This document shows, piece after piece, positions 1 to 8,299 of a stretch of 64,000 nt of DNA; the stretch's first letter is position 1; each line of letters opens with the position of its first letter. The stretch is taken from assembly GCA_045430345.1 (NCBI GenBank), contig JAILXT010000006.1, forward strand, positions 62,001-126,000. The letters run 5' to 3'. Below the pieces are notes generated by a model. It did not search any database, was not told where the DNA came from, and saw nothing but the letters and a program-made list of their open reading frames with translations. A program made the translations under genes and the position numbers. This stretch comes from Agarilytica sp045430345. GTDB lineage: Bacteria; Pseudomonadota; Gammaproteobacteria; Pseudomonadales; Cellvibrionaceae.

Positions 1-846
1 CGGACGCTTTACACTAGAGCCACCCAAACGTTTCGGCTTTTTGGTATGAATAACTTCGTCGATTTCACTTTTATCTTCGACGTAATCCAAAGCGGAAGCG
101 ACTTTCTTAGGCCCAGCAACTTTCTTAACGGCTTTACCCGCTTTCTTGCTGTGCTTTGATTTTTCATCATCTTTATCGTCGAAGTTTTCTGGATGCTTCG
201 CTTTCTTAAGATGCTTATGACGCTCTTCTTCAGCAGCAGGTGCTGGCGCTGCAGGAGCGGCTGCCTTCGTTTTAGCCGCCTTACGCTTTTCTTGTTCTTG
301 CTTTTTAGATTGCTCAGCTCTCTCCGTTTCTTCTTTACGGGCGGTAGCCGCTCGCTGACGTAAAACTTCAGCATCATCAACAAAACTGGACGGTGTCGGC
401 GCAGGTGCTGCTGCAGTTTCAGCCACTTCAACTTCCGACGCTTCTTCTACCTGTGCTTGAGGTTCAGGCTCAGCAGCAACCACTGGCTCAACTTCTGCTT
501 CAACAACTTCTAGCGCTGGAGATTCCAACTCTTCTTCTGTTTCGGGAGCATCTCGCTTCACGTAAGTGCGCTTTTTACGCACTTCAACGTTCACCGTTTT
601 CCGAGAACTACCAGAACCCGTTTTTAGGGTGGTGGTAGTTTTTCTCTTTAGCGTAATTTTTTTAGGCGCCGCAGCGGTGCTGCCATGACTGGACTTCAAA
701 AAACCCAGAAGCTTTTGCTTTTCTTCATCAGACACAACGTCGTCAGCATTTTCATGGGACAGCCCAGCCTGTTTCATCTGTGTCAAAATACGATCAACAG
801 ACGCACCTACTGAGGTGGCGAGTTCACTTACTGTTACTTCAGCCAT
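1..846 (-). CDS. infB: Translation initiation factor IF-2, N-terminal part (cut by window edge)
   Basis: IF-2 is the GTPase that brings fMet-tRNA to the 30S subunit. Only the first 282 codons are present. The ATG is at 844-846 and the frame stays open to base 1. The N-terminus MAEVTVSELATSVGASVDRI is the IF2_N domain. It is followed by a long charged Lys/Glu/Ala-rich linker typical of proteobacterial IF-2; the G domain lies outside the window. It sits 74 bases downstream of nusA in the conserved rimP-nusA-infB operon. No internal stop is seen. Confidence 0.97.
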   Translation of the reverse strand, partial: MAEVTVSELATSVGASVDRILTQMKQAGLSHENADDVVSDEEKQKLLGFLKSSHGSTAAAPKKITLKRKTTTTLKTGSGSSRKTVNVEVRKKRTYVKRDAPETEEELESPALEVVEAEVEPVVAAEPEPQAQVEEASEVEVAETAAAPAPTPSSFVDDAEVLRQRAATARKEETERAEQSKKQEQEKRKAAKTKAAAPAAPAPAAEEERHKHLKKAKHPENFDDKDDEKSKHSKKAGKAVKKVAGPKKVASALDYVEDKSEIDEVIHTKKPKRLGGSSVKRP

Positions 847-920
847 AATTTATTCAAGTTCCCGAAAGAGTTCTTTCTGTTTTCTACTAACACTAAATTC
901 TTAAGTTAAATACGCATGGT

Positions 921-2408
921 TTATTCTTCAGCAAACCATGGTTCACGTGCTTTTAAGATCAAGGTCCCCGCACGCTCTTCGTCCATCCCGTCGATGTCCA
1001 TCAATTCATCAACAGACTGCTCAGCAAGGTCTTCCATCGAACATACGCCACGTGAGCCCAGTATTTTCGCCAACGCATCATCCATGCCTTCCATCGTCAA
1101 TAAGTCTTCTTGAGGGGTCGTGTTCTCAGCAGACTCTTCCGATGCTAAAGCCTGAGTCAACAAGGCATCTTTTGCTCGGCCACGTAGTTCATTGGCAATA
1201 TCTTCATCAAAACCTTCGATTGCCAAAAACTCTTCCATAGGCACGTAAGCAACTTCTTCTAGCGTAGTGAAGCCTTCGTCCACTAATACCCCAGCAACCT
1301 CTTCATCAACATCAAGATGCTCAATAAATACGTCTATGGAACTGCCTGCTTCCGCTTCTTGCTTAGCGTTCCACTCTTCGATGCTCATGACGTTAATTTG
1401 CCAGCCAGTCAGATCAGATGCCAAGCGTACGTTTTGTCCGCCGCGTCCAATGGCCTGCGCCAAGTTGTCAGGACCGACCGCTAAGTCCATAGAGCCCGTC
1501 TCTTCGTCAACAACAATGGATTCAATTTCAGCGGGCGCCATGGCATTAATCACATACTGAGCAGGATTATCATCCCACAGCACGATATCGATACGCTCGT
1601 TACCTAGCTCATTCGACACCGCTTGAACACGTGAGCCACGCATACCAACACACGCGCCAACAGGGTCCATTCGACCATCATTTGTTGATACAGAAATCTT
1701 TGCACGTGAACCTGGATCTCGTGCAGCGCCGCGTAGGTTAATTACTTCTTCAGAAATTTCAGGTACTTCAATTTTGAAAAGCTCTACAAGCATTTCTGAA
1801 CATGCGCGACTTAAAAACAATTGGGGACCACGCACTTCAGGGCGCACTTCAACCAATAACGCACGTATCCGATCGTTCATTCGGAACACTTCACGGCCAA
1901 CCAACTCTTCGCGAGGAAGCAAGCCTTCGGCATTACCGCCTAGATCAACAATAATATTGTCCCGTGTCACTTTCTTTACGGTGCCGGAGATAAGCTCGCC
2001 CGTACGATCCTGATACTGCTCAACAATTTGAGCGCGCTCAGCTTCACGTACTTTTTGGACGATGACTTGCTTAGCTGTTTGAGCCGCAATACGACCGAAA
2101 TCGACGTTCTCCACAACCTCTTCATGGACATCACCAATGTTTAACTCGGGATTCGCCTCTGCCGCTTCTTCAGTGGTGAATTGCGTCCCCAACTCAGCCA
2201 ATACATCATCACTCACGACTTCCCAGCGGCGCACGGTGACGTAGTCGCCAGTCTCACGGTCAATCGTGACCTTGATATCTGAATCTTCGTCATAGCGCTT
2301 TTTGGTTGCAGTGGCCAAGGCCAGCTCAATCGCCTGAAAAATTACATCCTGGTCTACGCCTTTTTCATTCGATACAGCATCTGCGACCAGCAATATTTCT
2401 TTTTTCAT
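921..2408 (-). CDS. nusA: Transcription termination/antitermination factor NusA
   Basis: NusA binds RNA polymerase and controls pausing, intrinsic termination and antitermination. It has 495 residues, the same length as E. coli NusA. Domain order: N-terminal RNAP-binding domain (MKKEILLVADAVSNEKGV), S1 domain (ELISGTVKKVTRDNIIVDLG, about residue 137), two KH domains (GACVGMRGSRV and AIGRGGQNVRLA), then two C-terminal acidic helix-hairpin repeats (AR1/AR2, from about 360) as in gammaproteobacteria. It lies between rimP and infB, 16 bases after the rimP stop. Confidence 0.98.
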   Translation of the reverse strand: MKKEILLVADAVSNEKGVDQDVIFQAIELALATATKKRYDEDSDIKVTIDRETGDYVTVRRWEVVSDDVLAELGTQFTTEEAAEANPELNIGDVHEEVVENVDFGRIAAQTAKQVIVQKVREAERAQIVEQYQDRTGELISGTVKKVTRDNIIVDLGGNAEGLLPREELVGREVFRMNDRIRALLVEVRPEVRGPQLFLSRACSEMLVELFKIEVPEISEEVINLRGAARDPGSRAKISVSTNDGRMDPVGACVGMRGSRVQAVSNELGNERIDIVLWDDNPAQYVINAMAPAEIESIVVDEETGSMDLAVGPDNLAQAIGRGGQNVRLASDLTGWQINVMSIEEWNAKQEAEAGSSIDVFIEHLDVDEEVAGVLVDEGFTTLEEVAYVPMEEFLAIEGFDEDIANELRGRAKDALLTQALASEESAENTTPQEDLLTMEGMDDALAKILGSRGVCSMEDLAEQSVDELMDIDGMDEERAGTLILKAREPWFAEE

Positions 2409-2424
2409 TGGTTGCCTCTAACTC

Positions 2425-2883
2425 CTAAAACGTGGGAACAACGTTCGCCCGATCAATCAATTCATAAGGGAGGATGTATTCCTCATCATCCGCTTCTATA
2501 ACTACTTCATCATCCTCAAGTCCTTTGAGAACGCCAGAAAACTTTTTACGGCCTTCAAAGGCCACGCGTAATTTGATAGCCACTTTTTGCCCAACAAATT
2601 CAGCGTACTGCGACAATTTAAATAAACGACAATCCATTCCAGGAGACGACACCTCAAGGGTGTACTCAGCACGGATAGGATCTTCAACATCCATCACACT
2701 GCTTATTTGTCGACTTACCGCTTCGCAATCTTCGATAAGAACACCGTCAGGCTTCTTATCGATAAATATCCGTAACAAGGTCTTTTTACCTTGCTGAAAA
2801 TACTCTACACCCCACAGATCACATCCGAGCGCGCTAACCGCTGGCTCTATGATGCTTTCAAGTTGAGTCTGTATGCCTGCCAT
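2425..2883 (-). CDS. rimP: Ribosome maturation factor RimP
   Basis: RimP assists 30S subunit assembly. It has 152 residues with the usual two domains. The N-terminal half carries the family signature VSSPGMDCRLFK (about residues 78-89), and a C-terminal SH3-like barrel follows (KKFSGVLKGLEDDEVVIE). It is the first gene of rimP-nusA-infB. The Shine-Dalgarno sequence before its ATG is poor, and a terminator-like hairpin ends only about 18 bases upstream of the start codon, which suggests regulated read-through into the operon. Confidence 0.96.
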   Translation of the reverse strand: MAGIQTQLESIIEPAVSALGCDLWGVEYFQQGKKTLLRIFIDKKPDGVLIEDCEAVSRQISSVMDVEDPIRAEYTLEVSSPGMDCRLFKLSQYAEFVGQKVAIKLRVAFEGRKKFSGVLKGLEDDEVVIEADDEEYILPYELIDRANVVPTF

Positions 2884-2901
2884 CGCTTTACCACTAGAAA
2901 C

Positions 2902-2925
2902 AAAAAATGGGCATTAAGCCCATTT
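2902..2925 (-). terminator. Terminator/attenuator immediately upstream of rimP
   Basis: On the minus strand AAATGGGC and GCCCATTT (8 bp, 5-base loop) are followed by a run of six T. It lies between the hairpin at 2986-3005 and the rimP start. Because it precedes rimP-nusA-infB on the coding strand it would act as an attenuator for transcripts entering from upstream. The structure is seen; the role is inferred. Confidence 0.6.
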
Positions 2926-2985
2926 CAATCGTCGTTACACAGCGGAGGATACCGAGCACCCACACATTTTGTGACGCTCAGATAC

Positions 2986-3005
2986 TAAAAAACCCCAAAT
3001 TGGGG
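2986..3005 (-). terminator. Short intrinsic terminator downstream of the NarL-type regulator
   Basis: Minus strand CCCCA/TGGGG stem with a 3-base loop followed by six T. It lies 200 bases beyond the stop of the response regulator (3206) and about 100 bases before rimP. The stem is short, so strength is uncertain. Confidence 0.5.
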
Positions 3006-3205
3006 CCTATCGCTGCGCAAAAATTACGCTAAATAGCCGCTAGCGGCCACTTGGGCGGGCATCATACATCAAAATGGGCTTTTTATGGAAGCATTTCTTC
3101 ATTTAAGCTTTTTAAGCAAGTGGCTATTCGGTGTAGAAAAGGGCGCAATGAAAGGGGTGGTTTCCACAGAAACTAAAGGTTAACAACACCCCGCACCCAA
3201 ACACC

Positions 3206-3808
3206 TTATAACCACCCTTTTTGATGCGCGATACGAGCGGCATCAATCCTATTCGTAGCATTGAGCTTAGAGATGGCCTCAGACAGGTAGTTGCGTACTG
3301 TACCCTCGGATAAAAACAGCTTTGCAGCGATATCACTTGTTTTTAGCCCTTCGCCTGCAAAACGCAGTGCCTTTCGCTCTTTGTCACTGAGAGGGTCGCG
3401 ATCACCTAAGGCACTAATGGCCAACTCTGGATCGATAACCTTCTGGCCTTGCATGATGTTCTTTATGGCAGCAACCAAATAGTCCGAAGGGGCTTCTTTT
3501 AGAATAAAACCATCAACACCGCCCTCTAGTGCTCGCCTAATATAACCTACCCGAGAAAAGGTGGTCATAATTGCGATTTTGATCTCAGGGAAACGCTGCT
3601 TAACAACCTCCATGAGCTCTAAGCCCGTCATATTGGGCATTTCTATATCGGTGAGAACAAGGTCTACCGTCTTTTGCTGCAGTATACGCAGAGCGTCGTC
3701 CCCATCTTCCGCTTGAGCGACAACATCAATCTCCGGATCCAAGTGCAGGAGTGTACTAATTGCATCTCTCACTAAGGCCTGATCTTCGACGATCAATAGC
3801 TTAATCAT
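3206..3808 (-). CDS. NarL/DesR-type response regulator
   Basis: Two-component response regulator of 200 residues. The receiver domain (MIKLLIVEDQALVRDAI, phosphoacceptor Asp in VLTDIEMPNMTG, residue 54) is followed by a LuxR-type helix-turn-helix (ERKALRFAGEGLKTSDIAAK and LSEGTVRNYLSEAISKL). The start overlaps the 3' end of the kinase gene by 8 bases, so the two are translationally coupled. The receiver plus LuxR-HTH layout and the DesK-like partner point to the DesR/LiaR/NarL branch. Target unknown; TGTCA repeats upstream of the TPR gene are a candidate. Confidence 0.94.
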   Translation of the reverse strand: MIKLLIVEDQALVRDAISTLLHLDPEIDVVAQAEDGDDALRILQQKTVDLVLTDIEMPNMTGLELMEVVKQRFPEIKIAIMTTFSRVGYIRRALEGGVDGFILKEAPSDYLVAAIKNIMQGQKVIDPELAISALGDRDPLSDKERKALRFAGEGLKTSDIAAKLFLSEGTVRNYLSEAISKLNATNRIDAARIAHQKGWL

Positions 3809-4907
3809 GTTCAGTACCTGGAATTGTCATTTTGAGCTGCGTACCTTCGTCATCGCTTTCTAGCGTGAGCTGACCGCCCATGCTGTGGCAACGATCTTTC
3901 ATACCTCGAATACCATTGCCAATTTCCAACTGACTAGATCCGCCATTATCCCAAACCATGATCATAAATGCGCTCGAATCTTTCTTAAGTTCTATTCGAA
4001 CACTATCACCCTTGCTATGACGTAAAATATTAGTACAAGCCCCCTTAAGTAATAATATTATTGTCGATTCAATATCTGCACTTAGCGAATGGCATTCCGA
4101 CAATTCATCTTCGCATTGAGTATCGAAACCTGCAGACTGTAATTGCTGGCACAGCTTATTAAGCTCCGCATAAAGCCCTTTTTGCCTCAACCCGGACACG
4201 CTTTCGCGAACATCCTTTAGCGTACTACGCGCTAACGCGGCAACATCAGCAACCTCTTTAGCCGCTGATTCGTGAGCCTTGGTATTTATGAACTTTTCCG
4301 CTAACTCAGCCTTTAGTGCGATACTAGACAAGCTATGCCCTAATAGGTCATGTAAATCCCGACTAATGCGCTCACGCTCTGCAATGGTGGCCAGCTCCTG
4401 AATCCGACTCTGATCACGTTTTTCGGTAAAACGATGCTGTAGATCTTTACGTAGGAAAATAGCATTAATGAATAGCGCAGCACTTAAAAACAACGCGATA
4501 CCAAGAAATACCACATCGTGATCCACCCACAAAAATGTCACACTCTCTAGCCCTAAAGCAAACACTAAAACAACAATCGCCCGCTTTAACGAAAAATAAT
4601 AACCGCCTAGAAAGGTAGCAAAACCGAATAAGGCATTGCTGCCCGGCGTGATAAAAGTGACGGCACAACACAGCGCCAGAATGGCAAAAATTGGCAACAA
4701 AGCACGACGAGAATCAGACTTCAAGCCCCAAAAATATAAAAGTAAAAATGAAATATACGCAATTACAATGGAAGCCCACTGCCACGCACTTAACCTTTCT
4801 GCCATAAAAAAAAGAGGAAGAAAATAGAAAAGTGAAAACAATAATGAAACGTAATTCAATTTATTTCCGTTTGGAGAAAATAGCGCGGGCATATTGTATG
4901 AAGACAT
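3801..4907 (-). CDS. DesK-like membrane sensor histidine kinase
   Basis: Partner kinase of the preceding regulator. The frame is open to a further ATG at 4979, but the ATG at 4907 (MSSYNMPALFSP) has an AAGG Shine-Dalgarno 8 bases upstream and is preferred, giving 368 residues. The N-terminal half holds about four to five hydrophobic segments (first FSLFYFLPLFFMAE). The HisKA_3 domain has the phosphorylated His in ISRDLHDLLGHSLSSIALK, and a compact HATPase carries DNGGS and GIRGMKDR. Such kinases sense membrane or envelope state; the ligand is not evident. Likely co-transcribed with the TPR gene 100 bases upstream. Confidence 0.9.
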   Translation of the reverse strand: MSSYNMPALFSPNGNKLNYVSLLFSLFYFLPLFFMAERLSAWQWASIVIAYISFLLLYFWGLKSDSRRALLPIFAILALCCAVTFITPGSNALFGFATFLGGYYFSLKRAIVVLVFALGLESVTFLWVDHDVVFLGIALFLSAALFINAIFLRKDLQHRFTEKRDQSRIQELATIAERERISRDLHDLLGHSLSSIALKAELAEKFINTKAHESAAKEVADVAALARSTLKDVRESVSGLRQKGLYAELNKLCQQLQSAGFDTQCEDELSECHSLSADIESTIILLLKGACTNILRHSKGDSVRIELKKDSSAFMIMVWDNGGSSQLEIGNGIRGMKDRCHSMGGQLTLESDDEGTQLKMTIPGTEHD

Positions 4908-5011
4908 GATCTGAGCCTTGCAAAATCGTAGTGATATTATGACATCAAAGCTAAAAAACTTGGAAAACGCTACATTCATGCCTCTATACGGTCATGAATG
5001 TAGCTTATTAT

Positions 5012-5707
5012 TTACTGGTTTTTATTGAGTAGCGCATTGGCCCAATGATAATTAGGTTCTATAGCGACTGCCGCTCGCCAGTCGCTCAGTGCTTTTTCCC
5101 GCTCGCCTAGTTCCATCTGCACTAGGCCACGCCACACATAAGCTTCCGCGACGCCCCAATGGTAGCCTGAATCTTCATCCCCGGTATAATTCGCAGCGGC
5201 ACTATCTAGCGCTTCCAATGCTGACATTTTGCTCCCACCAAACATTGTCGGAGTAAAATAGTCATTTATGCCGGCTACCAAATTCACTCGCGGATTTTCT
5301 GGCGCGAGCGCCTTGGCTTTAGCGATACTGCGACCCGCCTTGGGACCATACTCACCAGCCAGCTCTGGGGCGACGCCTATCTGCGTTCCGTAGACGAGAC
5401 TCAACAACGCCCAAGCTTCTGCGTTACTCGGCTCTTCGCTAGTTAATACTTCTAGTCGCTCCATGGATTGTATTAGCGCCTGCCTAGCTTCGTTAAGCTC
5501 GTTGCTACCTTTGTGGATGATCGCCAGACGATATTGAGCCAAGGCAGCATCGTACAAATATTCACTTTGCACCAAGCCTCGCAACGCTTTGACATCCCCC
5601 CGAAGACCCGCATTTTCAATATCGGTAATATTCGACTGATCAGCCAAAACCACCGCAGAACCAAGACAGCAAACCGCAACACCAAAAGTAAGTAATATAT
5701 TTTTCAT
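5012..5707 (-). CDS. Exported TPR-repeat protein upstream of the two-component system
   Basis: Predicted signal peptide MKNILLTFGVAVCCLGSAVVLADQ, then tetratricopeptide-like helical repeats (for example AEAWALLSLVYG and HWGVAEAYVWRGLVQMELGE, ending in DWRAAVAIEPNYHWANALLN). The ATG at 5707 is chosen over 5713 because AAGGG sits 6 bases before it, whereas it directly abuts the upstream ATG. The protein should sit in the periplasm. It heads a TPR-kinase-regulator cluster, so it may be the sensor accessory or the regulated output. No specific function recognised. Confidence 0.8.
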   Translation of the reverse strand: MKNILLTFGVAVCCLGSAVVLADQSNITDIENAGLRGDVKALRGLVQSEYLYDAALAQYRLAIIHKGSNELNEARQALIQSMERLEVLTSEEPSNAEAWALLSLVYGTQIGVAPELAGEYGPKAGRSIAKAKALAPENPRVNLVAGINDYFTPTMFGGSKMSALEALDSAAANYTGDEDSGYHWGVAEAYVWRGLVQMELGEREKALSDWRAAVAIEPNYHWANALLNKNQ

Positions 5708-5778
5708 TTTCATCCCTTAATAAGATTGTTTAAAGAGAGATCAGTATGAAAGGGAAGCAGGTTTTTTCTTAGAGAGGA

Positions 5779-5808
5779 TTGTCAGAAGATTACGATGACA
5801 AATGTCAT
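5779..5808. promoter_or_regulatory. Clustered TGTCA/TGACA half-sites, candidate response-regulator operator
   Basis: Within 30 bases there are three half-sites: TTGTCA at 5779, TGACA at 5796 and TGTCA at 5803. The last two form the palindrome ATGACA-AA-TGTCAT. They lie 70-100 bases upstream of the TPR gene start, where an autoregulatory NarL-family site would be expected. Direct sequence observation; function inferred. Confidence 0.4.
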
Positions 5809-5945
5809 GAATTTGGTTCAGGAGGGTTCGGGTTATCTATAGAAGGAAATACAACAACGACATAGTAATGAGACTGCAACAACATCGGTGTCCTTACCCA
5901 TTAAAAATATCATTTAACTCAATCCGCTCTTGAGGCACGCACCTC

Positions 5946-6869
5946 CTACAAATTACACTGAATACTCTTATCCCTATTCATCCAGCGATTCCAGTTATTC
6001 TGCAGAACGACTTTACCTCCGACGTAATGCTTATCCACCAAATACGAACTGAACGTTCTATCTCCTCGCTCGTAAGAATGAATAATCCTCGTTAAAAAAT
6101 TTACGCCAGACACAGAGGAAAGCAGCATGCGCACCAATTCACCGGCAAACGGTTGATTCGGGTTATAACCCGCCTTCACGTTCTGATAATAATCTCTACT
6201 GGGCATCGAAAGCAGCTGATCCACTTGGAGGTCTTGCTTTTGCTGAATCGCATAACGTATTGAACTAAAATTTTCGTGATGCGGCGCAAGAAAAAAGCGT
6301 TCCCCGCTAACCTCTATAGCTTCCATATTTTCCGCCACACCTTCATTGAGCCATGCAGGCACAAAGGGGGTTAACGTATCAACAACGGCGTGAGCGGTTT
6401 CATGCTTAATGGTCCAGAAGGTGCGCCAACGATCCTGCTGATTTAAAAAAACAACTATTTCATTCGTTTTTCGATTATAAATACCACGACTTTTCTTAGA
6501 GTTAGAGGCGCCAATTGAGTCAAGGTAACTGTGGTAGTCTTCCTGAAGCTCATAGAGCCGTATCGTAACAGGCACTGTCTTATAGATATCAAAATAAAGC
6601 TTTTCGTCAAAGAAGCGATAAACAACATTTACATCCTTTTCAATTCTTTTCAATTCATCCGAAGTCATAATCTCATCAACATCATTTATATTGATAACAT
6701 ATTTCTTCCATTCGGAGGTATGTTTATCTAGAACAACTTCCTCTTGCACTAAGGCCTCTTGTTTCTTATCACCGAAGTGTGTCTTTCCGTTCTCATCAAC
6801 CCATCGATAAATTTGACCACTCGCAAGAGATGACGCCACCAAAACAAAGAATACCATTACGAATTTCAT
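5946..6869 (-). CDS. DUF4124-containing exported gluzincin-type metallopeptidase
   Basis: 307 residues. A signal peptide (MKFVMVFFVLVASSLASG) is followed by a DUF4124 module (IYRWVDENGKTHFGDK). Further on is a zinc peptidase core: HETAH at about residue 159 (HExxH) and, 22 residues later, NEGVAE, matching the second-glutamate motif of gluzincins. The remainder resembles the DUF1570-like peptidase fold. Probably acts in the periplasm; substrate unknown. It stands alone, with about 230 bases separating it from the TPR gene. Confidence 0.78.
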   Translation of the reverse strand: MKFVMVFFVLVASSLASGQIYRWVDENGKTHFGDKKQEALVQEEVVLDKHTSEWKKYVININDVDEIMTSDELKRIEKDVNVVYRFFDEKLYFDIYKTVPVTIRLYELQEDYHSYLDSIGASNSKKSRGIYNRKTNEIVVFLNQQDRWRTFWTIKHETAHAVVDTLTPFVPAWLNEGVAENMEAIEVSGERFFLAPHHENFSSIRYAIQQKQDLQVDQLLSMPSRDYYQNVKAGYNPNQPFAGELVRMLLSSVSGVNFLTRIIHSYERGDRTFSSYLVDKHYVGGKVVLQNNWNRWMNRDKSIQCNL

Positions 6870-6949
6870 AAATTTATCAGCTAAAAATATTGATATCTGA
6901 CGGAGAAAAATAGTGCTACCCCTGAAAGCTTAAGCTATTTCTAAGATGT

Positions 6950-7025
6950 TCGCCTGTGCTGGATCGAACCCAAATACGCCTAAGAATGTTTGGCCGCCGT
7001 TAAGACTCGAACTGAGCAAAATTCA
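6950..7025 (-). other. Two T-arm-like remnants next to the initiator tRNA
   Basis: On the minus strand GGGTTCGATCCAGC (about 6959-6972) and CAGTTCGAGTCTTAACGG (about 6998-7015) resemble tRNA T-arms, the second with a 3'-end-like continuation. No complete cloverleaf can be folded around either. They may be debris of deleted or integrated tRNA copies. Weak, recorded because they sit beside a genuine tRNA gene. Confidence 0.2.
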
Positions 7026-7112
7026 GACAATCCCAAAAACCCTTGCCGCCGATTGTATCCGCACTCGCTTAAGTAGGATCAATGAATAAAATCACTTTTC
7101 TTACGGGCATAA

Positions 7113-7158
7113 AAAAACCTCATGTAGAAGTTCGTGTCAACGTCTACATGAGGTTTTT
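7113..7158 (-). terminator. Strong terminator after tRNA-fMet
   Basis: A 16-bp perfect stem (AAAAACCTCATGTAGA with its complement) and a 14-base loop, flanked by A and T runs on both sides, so it can work in both directions. It ends 4 bases from the tRNA 3' end and terminates the tRNA transcript on the minus strand. Confidence 0.85.
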
Positions 7159-7162
7159 AAAT

Positions 7163-7239
<77 letters not shown>

Positions 7240-7326
7240 CCTGAAACTTGATCAAACATGTCTCGATCAAGGTGGCGCATTATATGTGTGGTCTACGTAG
7301 CGGTCAAGCGACATATGCGGAAATAT

Positions 7327-8271
7327 TCATATCGTGTTTCTTAAACCCAAATCGTAGGCATACGGCTCAAGATAGGCCTGGGCATTGACGTAATCACTGC
7401 CATACATTTTTAAATAGTGATGGAGCAAGGCCATAGGTACTGCGAGATTGGTGATGCCTTCTCGGTAGTCCTCTATACCCTTTACCAAGGCCTGGCGGAT
7501 GTTACCGGGCACTTCTTGTCGCAGGTAGCCCAACAAGTGGTACATCGTATTCGCATGCCCTTTCCGTGAGGCAAGCTTTTTAATCGACAACATCAAGTGC
7601 TCAATATATTCGGCGGCAAGCTGGTGAATGTCGCCAATACCCGCGCGTGCCACATGCTGGCCAAGCCGTTTATAGGCCGCCAGCGAATGCGCCATGACAA
7701 AATATTTATAGCGACTATGAAAATCCACCAACTTCTTCGCCGTAGGCTTAGCACCAACGCTCGCACGCCAGTCATCATAGGCAAATACACGCGCAATAAA
7801 ATTTTCTCTTAATCGGGGATCGTTGAGGCGGCCCTCTTCTTCCATTGGCAGTAGCGGACACTCACTCATAAGGGTTCTCGCAAACATGCCTGCATGCTTA
7901 CCAGGAAACGGATGGTCGTTACGATATATTTTAGCGCTGTATAAACCGCAGCTTGGGGAGTTTTTCATCAACACATAGCCGCTCAAACGCTCCGCATATT
8001 GCGCGATTTCCTTTCCGTAGGAAACCAGCGCTTCGGTAACATCACGCGTTGCATCGACGGTACCCACAACACGCGGTGCTTCGATATCGCCCACCATGCG
8101 TATTGGCTCCCTAGGAATACCTAGGCCGACGGCGACTTCTGGGCAAAACGGGTGAAACTCAAACACTTTGGAGAGGTGGTTTACACAAAATTTTGACTGC
8201 TTATGGCCGCCGTTATATCGAACCTCCTGCCCTAACAGGCAGGAGCTAATGCCAACATCAATTTTCTTCAT
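7327..8271 (-). CDS. DUF523-DUF1722 fusion protein
   Basis: The N-terminal half is DUF523 (VGISSCLLGQEVRYNGGHK, FCPEVAVGLGIPREP, NSPSCGLYSAKIY). The C-terminal half is DUF1722, the YbgA-type domain (about residues 190-310, including FHSRYKYFVMAHS). The ATG at 8271 (MKKIDVG) is chosen over an upstream in-frame start because family members begin there. In other gammaproteobacteria this fusion often sits near photolyase or stress genes. Here it stands between the initiator tRNA and a hydrolase-like gene 28 bases away. Biochemical role not established. Confidence 0.88.
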   Translation of the reverse strand: MKKIDVGISSCLLGQEVRYNGGHKQSKFCVNHLSKVFEFHPFCPEVAVGLGIPREPIRMVGDIEAPRVVGTVDATRDVTEALVSYGKEIAQYAERLSGYVLMKNSPSCGLYSAKIYRNDHPFPGKHAGMFARTLMSECPLLPMEEEGRLNDPRLRENFIARVFAYDDWRASVGAKPTAKKLVDFHSRYKYFVMAHSLAAYKRLGQHVARAGIGDIHQLAAEYIEHLMLSIKKLASRKGHANTMYHLLGYLRQEVPGNIRQALVKGIEDYREGITNLAVPMALLHHYLKMYGSDYVNAQAYLEPYAYDLGLRNTI

Positions 8272-8299
8272 GCAATACCACTGTCTCGTTATCAGCAAC

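Noticed and set aside
393..638. Leu/Gln-rich open frame on the plus strand
   Set aside because: Antisense to the low-complexity linker of infB, which explains its composition.
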